A stretch of 64,000 nt of DNA from Rs1 sp000416275. GTDB taxonomy: Bacteria; Pseudomonadota; Gammaproteobacteria; Pseudomonadales; Balneatricaceae. The DNA lies in NCBI GenBank assembly GCA_965243635.1, contig OZ251574.1:4960001-5024000 (forward strand). Reading direction: 5' to 3'. Each line of letters starts with the position of its first letter. Position 1 is the first letter of the stretch. A program made the translations under genes and the position numbers. The notes beneath the pieces were generated by a model. The model was not told where the DNA came from and searched no databases. It saw nothing but the letters and a program-made list of their open reading frames with translations. Below are positions 1 through 7,915 of the stretch, piece after piece.

Positions 1-1
1 A

Positions 2-1003
2 GGACTGCCGAGTGTCACCGAAATTGGTGCATTTTTTGCGGGAGAAGAACAGAAGCTACAAAATGATTCTACTAAGCTGCAGCGTTCATCGAGTCTGCAT
101 TCAATCGCCATTTTATGCACTAACGATATCACCTCAATGTGGTCCCCTATCGAGGCGATCAGAGGCGAGTACAATTTATTATTGCCCGCTTCCATGGAAG
201 AGTTAAAACAGCTGTTCAATTCTGAAGAGCATGCCCCCGATCTGATTCTACTACACGCAGAAGAGCACTGGGATGAATTGCTACGCGGCTATCAAAGCTT
301 TATTGAACGGATGAAAATTAGCTACACGCCAATCGCGATTATCGGTGCAGAAGATAATGATTTACTCGAGCTGTCTGCATATTCATCAGGTGCTGCAGAC
401 TACATTACTAAAGGGCGCTCTTCCGGAATTTTAAAAGCGCGGATCGGCATGATGCTCGACCTTAAAAAATCTCGCGATTTTTTAGAGCGCTCCGCTCGCA
501 TCGATGGTCTAACCGGTATTAACAATCGTCGCGAGTTTGAAAAGCTACTTGAACAAGAGTGGCGCCGCAGCTCACGCACTAGCTCAAACTTAGCGCTGAT
601 CATGTTAGATGTCGATTTTTTCAAACCTTTCAATGATAAGTATGGCCATCTAGCGGGGGACTCTGCCCTGCGCTCAATATCCAAAGTATTGCAAGATTGC
701 TTAAGCCGCCCCTATGACGCAGCCTGTCGTTACGGTGGTGAGGAATTTGTTATTTTGATGCCTGAAACTGATGCAGAAGGTGCCCGAAAAGTCGCCGAGC
801 TGTTAAGACAGGCGATCATGGATCTGAAAATCCCCCACGAAACATCTAGCGTCTGTGACGTGATAACGGTCAGCCAAGGTATCGCCAGCTTTACCCCAAA
901 TGATACTAACTCTCCGATGTTGTTAATCCAAGCGGCCGATAAAGCGCTCTATCATGGTAAAAACACCACTAGAAATGCAATCACAGTCGATGGCGATTAC
1001 TAG
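2..1003 (+). CDS. Diguanylate cyclase with degenerate receiver domain (5' end outside window)
   Basis: The reading frame is open from base 2 with no start, so the gene begins before the window; 333 residues are visible. Visible residues about 36-155 look like a response-regulator receiver fold (PDLILLHAEEH, then ADYITKG). The phosphoacceptor Asp expected after LILL is His, and the Thr/Ser switch site reads IIGAED, while the late Lys is kept. Residues about 165-330 are a GGDEF domain with an intact GGEEF active-site loop near residue 245 and an RPYD inhibitory I-site five residues before it. Family knowledge: it makes c-di-GMP from two GTP, with product inhibition at the I-site. Inference: it is catalytically competent but not controlled by phosphorylation of this receiver. 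An additional upstream domain, as in PleD-like proteins, may lie outside the window. Confidence 0.9.
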   Translation, partial: GLPSVTEIGAFFAGEEQKLQNDSTKLQRSSSLHSIAILCTNDITSMWSPIEAIRGEYNLLLPASMEELKQLFNSEEHAPDLILLHAEEHWDELLRGYQSFIERMKISYTPIAIIGAEDNDLLELSAYSSGAADYITKGRSSGILKARIGMMLDLKKSRDFLERSARIDGLTGINNRREFEKLLEQEWRRSSRTSSNLALIMLDVDFFKPFNDKYGHLAGDSALRSISKVLQDCLSRPYDAACRYGGEEFVILMPETDAEGARKVAELLRQAIMDLKIPHETSSVCDVITVSQGIASFTPNDTNSPMLLIQAADKALYHGKNTTRNAITVDGDY

Positions 1004-1022
1004 CGCAGCTCTACCATGATCC

Positions 1023-1056
1023 GCTATCTAGCACCTTCGCTCAGGTGCTAGATAGC
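1023..1056. terminator. Perfect 14-bp hairpin between convergent genes
   Basis: GCTATCTAGCACCT (1023-1036) pairs exactly with AGGTGCTAGATAGC (1043-1056) around a 6-nt loop. It lies between two convergent genes, so a bidirectional terminator role is likely. No clear T-tract follows on either side, so Rho-independent function is not certain. Confidence 0.6.
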
Positions 1057-1068
1057 CTCAACTACTGA

Positions 1069-2472
1069 TTATCGGTAGCGTGCATAGCAGCTTTTAGAGA
1101 GATGAAATATAAAATCTAACAGCAATACGATGACGATCGCGAATCCGGTTAACGGCAACAAAGCGCCAATTAACAGCACTACAACCATTCCTTGATACCA
1201 CCTTTTCGAACGGCTAATCGCCTTGGGCGCATTCAGTGACAATAGTGAGTTCTGCTGGGATTTTATTGGCTTTCGCTGCCACCACATATAGATTCCGGTT
1301 AAGCAAATCAATATATACAGTAGGCACAATAGAGTATTGACCAGTAGGTTAACCCAACCTAAGTCCCCTTGATGCAAACCAATTCCCGCCGCCATAAACT
1401 TGGCCATTAATGAGTATTCTGACCAGCCAGTATCGACTAGCACTGCCCCAGAGTACTGATCAATATGCACAGTACGATCTAAACGCGGATCGGATACATC
1501 CCCACTCATAGTATCTGCTGAGAGCGTATAAACCGCTTTCGGACCTGAAGGAAGGTTAATTTGATACTGTTGCATAGTTAAGGTTTTAGCGATCTCCACA
1601 ATCGTATTTAAATCGACCTGCGCCGCATTTTTGTGGCCGGCAGTGGCCTGCGATAACGGCAGCCGAGTTTGCTCTAAGCTCCAAGGTACCTCTTCCATCA
1701 CTCCTTGATTTAAGCTCGCATGAGTATCGTCGGACAAGGGAATGTCGCCCCATTTTTCGGCGGGAAAACTATTCCAGGCCTGTACCAGTTTAGCCCCCCA
1801 TACGCCGCTCCAACTCAAACCACTGATCACAAACAATATCAAAAACAACAAGGTATAAATGCCGATTGAACTGTGCAGTTGATTGAAGAAAACTCTTTTA
1901 CCCTTGCGCACTGTTGGCACAAAGACAATCGTTTTGCTTTTTCGCGCCGAAATCCACAAAAATAAGCCACTAGCAATCAGTAAGATGATGAAGCCGGTCG
2001 CTGTTTCTATCACCCTGTCACCCCAATCTCCCAATAACAGAGAGCCGTGGATATCATTGGCAAGTGCATACCAGCTGTCATCGCGATCAATGGCCTGCAA
2101 CACTTCCCCGCTGTAGGGATTCACAGCGATCTGCAAGGTTTTATCATTGAGCACCATCGAAAAGAAGTTCGCTTGATCTGGCTGTCGGGCAGGTAAATAC
2201 TTAACTACTTTTCCATCGGGATAGCTTTTTGAGATAAAACCCAGTTGCTCAACCGCTGAAAGCCGCTGCTGTGGTAACACTTCGATGGTCAGCTTACCGT
2301 CGAAGCGAAAATTTTGAATTTGTTGATCATATAACATCACCATTCCGGTGAGGCTTAAGATGATCAAAAAAGGGATGACGAAGATCCCGGCATAAAAGTG
2401 CCAGCGCCATACCGTTTGGTAGATCGCCTGTTGCTGAGAGTTATTCGGTGATTGGGTTACTTTTTGTTGCAT
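1069..2472 (-). CDS. PepSY-associated TM-helix membrane protein
   Basis: 467 residues, starting at ATG. The N-terminal block (WHFYAGIFVIPFLIILSLTG, residues about 24-43) and later hydrophobic segments near 155-175, 199-220, 375-400 and 430-455 match the layout of PepSY-associated TM (PiuB/iron-regulated) proteins. A large periplasmic part carries PepSY-like strands such as NPYSGEVLQAIDRDDSW. These inner-membrane proteins often accompany siderophore or metal uptake genes and may act as reductases; the substrate cannot be read here. A DUF2946 gene lies about 300 bp upstream on the same strand, a common pairing. No TonB-dependent receptor is adjacent, and no convincing Fur box was seen before the start. 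Confidence 0.85.
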   Translation of the reverse strand: MQQKVTQSPNNSQQQAIYQTVWRWHFYAGIFVIPFLIILSLTGMVMLYDQQIQNFRFDGKLTIEVLPQQRLSAVEQLGFISKSYPDGKVVKYLPARQPDQANFFSMVLNDKTLQIAVNPYSGEVLQAIDRDDSWYALANDIHGSLLLGDWGDRVIETATGFIILLIASGLFLWISARKSKTIVFVPTVRKGKRVFFNQLHSSIGIYTLLFLILFVISGLSWSGVWGAKLVQAWNSFPAEKWGDIPLSDDTHASLNQGVMEEVPWSLEQTRLPLSQATAGHKNAAQVDLNTIVEIAKTLTMQQYQINLPSGPKAVYTLSADTMSGDVSDPRLDRTVHIDQYSGAVLVDTGWSEYSLMAKFMAAGIGLHQGDLGWVNLLVNTLLCLLYILICLTGIYMWWQRKPIKSQQNSLLSLNAPKAISRSKRWYQGMVVVLLIGALLPLTGFAIVIVLLLDFIFHLSKSCYARYR

Positions 2473-2773
2473 AAAAAAACCATATATATTGATAGTCTAG
2501 CTTCAACTGCGAAAGCTAGAGCCTGAATCAGTGACTTCCATGCGGCGCTTAGCGACCCTACAACGGTTTGAAACATAACTACTGAACTTCAAGATGCAGC
2601 TAATGCTTTTAATATTCCGATGTAAAATCAATATTTTACGTTCTGCGCCCACTCTGAAACCACAGTTTCAGGTAGAAGAGAGACACTCTATTGTTTAGTC
2701 AACGCGCAACTGCTGAACACAGCCCAGCTAAACAATTATTTATTGAGTTTTACTTGATTGATTGCCAAAGAAA
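2473..2773. other. Intergenic gap with a solitary family-A repeat end
   Basis: No gene is seen in this 301-bp stretch. Bases 2522-2540 (CCTGAATCAGTGACTTCC) match one terminal repeat of the family-A palindromic elements found at 5.2, 14.8 and 18.4 kb, but the second end is missing, so it is a remnant. The rest would hold the promoter of the PepSY gene if that gene is transcribed separately. Confidence 0.5.
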
Positions 2774-3133
2774 CTAACTGATCGGCGGAGCTCGGGGAAT
2801 TTTCTGTAAGTGGCTGGGGTTGGATGGGTAGAACACATAGATTGGCGCCGCCAAAAAGACCTGCTGCTGACTCGTTACATGATAGCGAGCATCTTTTGAC
2901 GTCGATACTTCGCTAAGGCAGGGACAGTGACTAACTTCATGCGTAGAGTGGCTCTCACTAGATTGCGCCACATTGACTAATTGGACGCCTTTCTGGGTGC
3001 ACAGTAAAATCCAATTACTATCTATAGGAACGAGGTTATTGAGCAGTGGCAGACTAAATAAAATCCACCAACCAAAGAGCCCTATCCCTTTTAAATAAAT
3101 ATTAGATTGATACTTTAAAATCACAACTGACAC
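2774..3133 (-). CDS. DUF2946-like small secreted or membrane protein
   Basis: 119 residues, GTG start. An N-terminal hydrophobic segment (residues about 18-33) is followed by a short stretch with WILLCTQKG, then a HCPC motif and a C-terminal PRAPP. Hydrophobic N-terminus, LCT, Cys-pair and RAPP tail are the hallmarks of DUF2946 proteins. Those are often encoded beside TonB-dependent receptors and PepSY proteins and are suspected of metal (copper or iron) roles. It precedes the PepSY gene on the same strand with a 301-bp gap. The assignment rests on motif layout, and the function is unknown. Confidence 0.6.
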   Translation of the reverse strand: MSVVILKYQSNIYLKGIGLFGWWILFSLPLLNNLVPIDSNWILLCTQKGVQLVNVAQSSESHSTHEVSHCPCLSEVSTSKDARYHVTSQQQVFLAAPIYVFYPSNPSHLQKIPRAPPIS

Positions 3134-3271
3134 CGGCTATCATCGCTAAATAGTCACTGATCTATGCAACGAAACTATAAACTAGCACCGATGAAGCAGA
3201 GAACACACACCGCCATTTAATAACTATTCACCTAGATTTCATAGGGTTAATATCAATAGACTTGATTGAAA

Positions 3272-3829
3272 TCAATAGTCAGCTAAAGGTGGAAATTTTT
3301 TAATCAATTCTGCTTTACCTAATTTTTGCAACAGCTGGATATTGCGCTTGGGAATACTGTCAGGATCCGGATGATTCTCCAACACTCGGCTCATTTGAGC
3401 TTCTCTAATAATGTGCAGCATCGGGTACGGAGACCTATTGGTGTAATTCGCAATCGCCTCGCTGCTCTCTCCAGCAAAGACATACTGAGGATGAAAACTG
3501 GCGAGCTGGAACTCTCCCTCCAAGCTAGCTTCCTTGATTAGCTGCTCGCAGTGCGCCAAAAAATCCAAATAGTCATAAAAATCTGCCAGCGCATTTGGCA
3601 CTATCATTAAGGTGGTCGCTATCTCTCCCTCGTCAGAGAGCTGTATAGCCTCTAACTCACTTAAAAAAAACTCACTGAGCGCCGCGTGCTCTGTTTCTTG
3701 AGTAATCGCATACCTTAAACTGTCAGCTTTAAGCACCGGCTTGGCAAAGGGGCAAAGGTTGAGCCCGACGACTATTTGGATAACCCATTGCCGACTGATC
3801 AGTAGCTGTTGTTCTGAGCTTTTTCGCAT
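3272..3829 (-). CDS. DUF1415 family protein
   Basis: 185 residues from the ATG at 3829; a TTG nine codons further upstream is also possible. Residues about 12-25 read QWVIQIVVGLNLCPFAKP, the conserved opening of DUF1415 proteins. The family patterns SFHPQYVFAG and RSPYPMLHIIREAQM follow. Length agrees with the family. It is a cytoplasmic protein of unknown biochemical role, common in Gammaproteobacteria. It stands alone, divergent from the following hydroxylase gene across a gap of about 230 bp. Confidence 0.85.
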   Translation of the reverse strand: MRKSSEQQLLISRQWVIQIVVGLNLCPFAKPVLKADSLRYAITQETEHAALSEFFLSELEAIQLSDEGEIATTLMIVPNALADFYDYLDFLAHCEQLIKEASLEGEFQLASFHPQYVFAGESSEAIANYTNRSPYPMLHIIREAQMSRVLENHPDPDSIPKRNIQLLQKLGKAELIKKFPPLADY

Positions 3830-4062
3830 CTTCACCGCTCGATTGGTTAATCCCAATCTTTAAAAATGAATTTGAATTAGAACTTATATTAGAAGTGCTA
3901 GCATTGATCGCAAGCAAAGCTCTGATATTGTAAATAAAGTAACGGTTTTAGCGAACTAAAAAGAGCTTTAGAAATGATTTAGCGACTCAGACAAGTTCAC
4001 ACTAAGTACAAATTCCAGTAAGATCCGCTTATTATTGTATTGTAAGGTTTAGGGATAACTCG

Positions 4063-5211
4063 ATGTTAAAAAAAATATTCAGAGTCGATAGCTTTCGTTT
4101 TGGCGAGGGAGCGATCAGCGGCTATATCGCTTGCCTACTATCAGTTTTATGTTTTCTAGGCGTACTCTCCTTCCATTTTCCTCAGTATTTAACCACCCCG
4201 GAACTCAGCGCGAACTACAACGTCGCTTTTTTACGGCAGCTGTTGTTCGGATCGCTAGTGCTAGCAGGGAGTTTAGGGCTATTAAACTTTGTGCGTAATA
4301 AAAACAAGCGGCTGGGAGTGTTCGCCTGGTTTTTTGTGATTATTTCAATTGCTTTAGGAGGTCACCGGGTCGAAGTTTTAGACTATCAACACAGTACTTT
4401 TTATCTGGGGATGGACTGGTTTATCTTGGACCTACTCGGATCGACCTTGATCTTTATCTTTATCGAGAAGCTGATCCCCCACCGTAAAACTCAAGCTATT
4501 TTGCGCCCAGAATGGCAGGGAGATTTAAATCACTTCTTCGTCAATCATCTATTGGTGGGGTTTATTTTACTGGCCGCAAATCTATTTATTCATCGCGGCT
4601 TCTCCTGGGCTATCTTTGAAAACGTGCAAGTTTTTATCAATCAAATGCCTTTTCTGCTACAGATATTCGCAATTTTATTGGCCGCTGATCTCGCCCAGTA
4701 CAGCGCCCATCGGCTCTATCATGAAGTACCGGTCTTCTGGCGCTTTCACAGCGTGCACCACAGCGCCAAACAGATGGACTGGCTCGCGGGATCTAGACAA
4801 CATATTTTAGAGTTAATCGCCACTCGCTGCCTAGTGTTAACACCGATCTTTCTCTTGGGATTTTCCAAGCAGATTATCGATATTTACGTAATCATCGTCG
4901 GCTTGCAGGCGGTCTTTAATCACGCCAATGTACAGCTAAAATTTGGCTGGCTAAAATATATCATTGTCACACCGCAGTTCCACCACTGGCACCACTCTTC
5001 AGATGACGTCGCTATCGATCGCAACTACGCCGCGCATTTCTCTTTTCTAGACTACCTGTTCGGCACGGCGGTCAAGGGACAAAATGAGTGGCCTCAAGCT
5101 TATGGAGTGGTTGGAGATTATGTACCGGTAGGCATGTACAAACAGCAACTGTTCCCATTTCAGTCAGTGCTGCGAATGATAGGTAAAAGATTAAAGAAGC
5201 CAGCCAGCTGA
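4063..5211 (+). CDS. Sterol desaturase / fatty acid hydroxylase family membrane protein
   Basis: 382 residues with about seven hydrophobic segments. Three histidine clusters are visible: HRLYH near 216, HSVHH near 229 and HHWHH near 307. This is the eight-His di-iron signature of the fatty-acid hydroxylase superfamily. Family knowledge: integral membrane mono-oxygenases acting on lipids or sterols; the substrate is not predictable. An AGGG-type ribosome site sits about 9 nt before the ATG. A family-A palindromic element is inserted 9 nt after the stop codon, so the native 3' region has been replaced. Confidence 0.9.
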   Translation: MLKKIFRVDSFRFGEGAISGYIACLLSVLCFLGVLSFHFPQYLTTPELSANYNVAFLRQLLFGSLVLAGSLGLLNFVRNKNKRLGVFAWFFVIISIALGGHRVEVLDYQHSTFYLGMDWFILDLLGSTLIFIFIEKLIPHRKTQAILRPEWQGDLNHFFVNHLLVGFILLAANLFIHRGFSWAIFENVQVFINQMPFLLQIFAILLAADLAQYSAHRLYHEVPVFWRFHSVHHSAKQMDWLAGSRQHILELIATRCLVLTPIFLLGFSKQIIDIYVIIVGLQAVFNHANVQLKFGWLKYIIVTPQFHHWHHSSDDVAIDRNYAAHFSFLDYLFGTAVKGQNEWPQAYGVVGDYVPVGMYKQQLFPFQSVLRMIGKRLKKPAS

Positions 5212-5220
5212 AGGCTAATA

Positions 5221-5380
5221 CCTGAATCCGTGACTTCAAAGTGAATACAGAGTGTAAGATATTGGTTTTACAGTGGAATTGAAAAATCTTAGCTGCACCC
5301 GTAGGTTCAGCGGGCATTTTTCTAACCGCTGTATAATCAAGAGCTTGCGCTATGTGGTGCATTGAAGTCACTGATTCAGG
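5221..5380. repeat. Family-A MITE-like element, copy 1 (160 bp)
   Basis: The ends CCTGAATCCGTGACTTCAA and TTGAAGTCACTGATTCAGG are inverted repeats of about 19 bp with one mismatch. The element is flanked by identical TAATA on both sides (5216-5220 and 5381-5385), which looks like a 5-bp target duplication. The interior is shared almost base for base with 18349-18508. There is no convincing coding sequence; an open minus-strand frame across it has no family features. Confidence 0.8.
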
Positions 5381-5539
5381 TAATACATTCAATTTACAAG
5401 ATATTTCACTTAAGAGTTCTGTATTCAGCACTGAAAAATCGCTACTATGTACGCAAGTACAGCCGCTAATATCGCCGCTGTAAAGCTGCGTCAGCAGCAC
5501 TAAATAACTGTATAATCTATGATTCACAGGAGTATTGGC

Positions 5540-6109
5540 TTGTCCATCAAAGCTGCGTTGTCCGCGATTAATTTCGATACTCGCTGGATCACTTTTAAGC
5601 GCCCCAATAGTTTACAGGCACCCCATCTTTGGCGGCGCTGGCTGTGTGACAGGGGCTCGCTTACCAAACACCTGATCGCTGCCAGTGGCAATCAATTCAG
5701 AGTTGACCTACAACACTCCGACTGGCAATTCCCCTGTCGCTCTGAAGCTAACATGCTGGGCATTAAGCATCGCCAGGTGGCTCTGATTCGCGAGGTTAAA
5801 CTCAAAGGTAATGATCAAACCTATGTATTTGCCAGAACGGTTATTCCCGCGAGTACTTTAACTGGCAGAGAGAAGCAGCTATCGATGCTCGGCAATCGCT
5901 CGCTAGGCACGGTACTCTTTAGTGATCCGAGCATGCGGCGCGGCAAACTGCAAATTAGTCGCCTGCGTTTAGATTCGGGTGAGCAAGTTTGGGCGCGCCG
6001 CTCTCTTTTTTATCTCTCGGGTAAACCACTGTTAGTCTGTGAAGTCTTTATGCCGATATTAGCTGACCTCGATTATCAGCCGCCGCTATTACCTGAAACT
6101 AACTTGTGA
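5540..6109 (+). CDS. ubiC: Chorismate lyase
   Basis: 189 residues. I chose the TTG at 5540 because AGGAG (5528-5532) lies 7 nt before it. The in-frame ATG at 5519 has no ribosome site and the AGGAG falls inside its frame. UbiC converts chorismate to 4-hydroxybenzoate plus pyruvate, the first step of ubiquinone synthesis, in the cytoplasm. Supporting sequence includes the C-terminal WARRSLFYLSGKPLLVCEVF, matching the family's RRS-F...GKPLLV-EVF signature, and REVKLKG in the middle. The stop is 7 nt before ubiA, giving a ubiC-ubiA operon. Confidence 0.92.
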   Translation: MSIKAALSAINFDTRWITFKRPNSLQAPHLWRRWLCDRGSLTKHLIAASGNQFRVDLQHSDWQFPCRSEANMLGIKHRQVALIREVKLKGNDQTYVFARTVIPASTLTGREKQLSMLGNRSLGTVLFSDPSMRRGKLQISRLRLDSGEQVWARRSLFYLSGKPLLVCEVFMPILADLDYQPPLLPETNL

Positions 6110-6116
6110 TGCTTGC

Positions 6117-6977
6117 ATGACCTTAATTGAACGTTTAAACATCTACACCGCCCTCACTAGGTTCAACAAGCCTATCGGTAGTTATCTACTGTTGTGGCCG
6201 ACTCTTTGGGCGCTGTGGATAGCTAGTGCAGGACACCCTGATCCGCTACTTATCTTAGTGTTTACCCTCGGGGTGTTTCTGACACGCTCTGCGGGATGCG
6301 TGATCAACGATGTGGCCGATCGAAAAATTGATGGTCAGGTCAAACGCACCGCACTGCGCCCGTTAGCGCAGGGCTTGATTTCCACAAAAGAGGCGATCGC
6401 GCTGTTTGTAGTGTTGATGCTGGCAGCTTTTTTGCTGGTGTTATTGACGACTAACGCACTGACCGTTTACCTCTCTTTTGCCGCACTATTACTGGCTTTT
6501 TGTTACCCTTTTATGAAAAGGTTCACACATTTCCCACAGCTAGTGTTGGGGGCGGCTTTCGGCTTTGGCATTCCCATGGCTTTTACCGCCACCAACGAGC
6601 AGCTGCCGCTGTTGGCTTGGTTGTTATACTTTGCGAAAATTGCTTGGACAGTCGCCTACGATACCATGTACGCCATGGTTGATAGGGATGATGATTTGCA
6701 GATAGGGGTTAAATCAACGGCGATTCTATTCGGAAAAAATGACAATTTAATCAACGCCTTACTGCAAGTCTGCAGTGTTTTTCTACTTATTTTGGTCGGT
6801 TTTATAGCGCACTTAGGTGGCTACTATTATGCGAGTCTAATCGCCATGTGTGGCTTTTTTGCCTACCAGCAATATTTAACCAAAGATCGCCACAGAGACG
6901 CTTGTTTTAAAGCTTTTTTAAATAATCACTACGCGGGCTTAGTGGTCTTTATCGGTATTGTGCTGGATTATTTGTAA
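6117..6977 (+). CDS. ubiA: 4-hydroxybenzoate octaprenyltransferase
   Basis: 286 residues, the usual length. Two aspartate-rich prenyl-diphosphate/Mg2+ motifs are intact: NDVADRKIDGQVKR (about residues 63-76) and DTMYAMVDRDDD (about 182-193). The remainder is a string of about eight to nine hydrophobic helices. It attaches the polyprenyl tail to 4-hydroxybenzoate at the inner membrane, directly using the UbiC product. The gene is translationally close to ubiC (7-nt gap) and is followed by about 150 bp holding the phoB promoter. Confidence 0.96.
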   Translation: MTLIERLNIYTALTRFNKPIGSYLLLWPTLWALWIASAGHPDPLLILVFTLGVFLTRSAGCVINDVADRKIDGQVKRTALRPLAQGLISTKEAIALFVVLMLAAFLLVLLTTNALTVYLSFAALLLAFCYPFMKRFTHFPQLVLGAAFGFGIPMAFTATNEQLPLLAWLLYFAKIAWTVAYDTMYAMVDRDDDLQIGVKSTAILFGKNDNLINALLQVCSVFLLILVGFIAHLGGYYYASLIAMCGFFAYQQYLTKDRHRDACFKAFLNNHYAGLVVFIGIVLDYL

Positions 6978-7034
6978 TATCAATCGGTTGCCGATAGGCA
7001 AAAAAATTGCACACTCATCACTAAACATTTGATC

Positions 7035-7052
7035 CTGTAACAATTTTGTCAC
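7035..7052 (+). promoter_or_regulatory. Pho box upstream of phoB
   Basis: CTGTAAC, then 4 bases, then TTGTCAC forms two 7-bp direct repeats in 11-bp register. Both closely match the PhoB half-site CTGTCAT. It lies about 80 bp before the phoB start. This fits the well-known autoregulation of phoBR under phosphate limitation. Confidence 0.75.
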
Positions 7053-7133
7053 AAATTTAATTTGTAATAGCAGTAATTATTCACCTTACTGCGTCTGTAC
7101 TGATACGGGCAACTAACCAATGAAGAGGTTAAA

Positions 7134-7829
7134 ATGGGACCTGTTAAACAAATTCTAATTGTAGACGACGAGGCGCCAATACGACAGATGATCGCAGTCG
7201 CTTTAGAAATGGCTGGTTTTGAATGCATTGAAGCAGACAGTGCACAATTAGCACTTGAGAAAATCATCAACAATAAACCTGACATGGTGCTATTAGATTG
7301 GATGATGCCGAAAATGAGCGGTATTGAACTGGCCAGACGTCTACGCAGCAGTGAACAAACTGCCGATATCCCGATTATCATGCTGACAGCCCGGGATGAT
7401 GAAGATCACAAAGTACATGGCTTAGAAGCGGGAATTGATGATTACATTACCAAGCCATTCTCCCCTCGCGAGTTAGTGGCACGCCTCAAATCAGTGCTGC
7501 GTAGAGTGACACCTAGAGGCGTTGACAACGCGGTGGAGGTCGACGGTTTAATCCTCGACCCGATATCCCACAGAGCCAGCGCAGATGGGCATGCATTAGA
7601 TTTAGGCCCCACTGAATACCGCTTGCTGCAATTTTTTATGACCCATCAAGACCGAGCCTATTCTCGTACCCAACTGTTAGACATGGTGTGGGGAGGTAAT
7701 GTCTATGTTGAAGAGCGCACCGTCGATGTACACATTAGAAGGCTGCGTAAAGCGCTGGGTAAACGACACCAGTACTTAGTACAAACGGTACGGGGCACTG
7801 GCTACCGCTTCTCCACCCAAACTCAGTAG
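7134..7829 (+). CDS. phoB: Phosphate regulon response regulator PhoB
   Basis: 231 residues. The N-terminal receiver has the acidic pair D11-D12, phosphoacceptor D55 in LLDWMMP, T85 and K107 (YITKPF), all conserved. Residues about 130-230 form an OmpR/PhoB winged helix (RTVDVHIRRLRKAL, VRGTGYRF). It activates phosphate-starvation genes by binding tandem Pho boxes. One lies just upstream of its own gene. The GAAGAGG stretch before the ATG is a plausible ribosome site. phoR follows after 86 bp. Confidence 0.96.
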   Translation: MGPVKQILIVDDEAPIRQMIAVALEMAGFECIEADSAQLALEKIINNKPDMVLLDWMMPKMSGIELARRLRSSEQTADIPIIMLTARDDEDHKVHGLEAGIDDYITKPFSPRELVARLKSVLRRVTPRGVDNAVEVDGLILDPISHRASADGHALDLGPTEYRLLQFFMTHQDRAYSRTQLLDMVWGGNVYVEERTVDVHIRRLRKALGKRHQYLVQTVRGTGYRFSTQTQ

Positions 7830-7915
7830 TGACTGCAGCGTGTTGTAAGCAGTTAGCCGTAAACACTACCAGCGGCAATTAACAGCGCTTCGAAGCAGAA
7901 ATAATAGGATCAACT

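Noticed and set aside
5072..5527. Minus-strand open frame of 151 codons across the hydroxylase end and family-A element
   Set aside because: It spans a non-coding palindromic element, and the composition has no family features; it is a chance frame.
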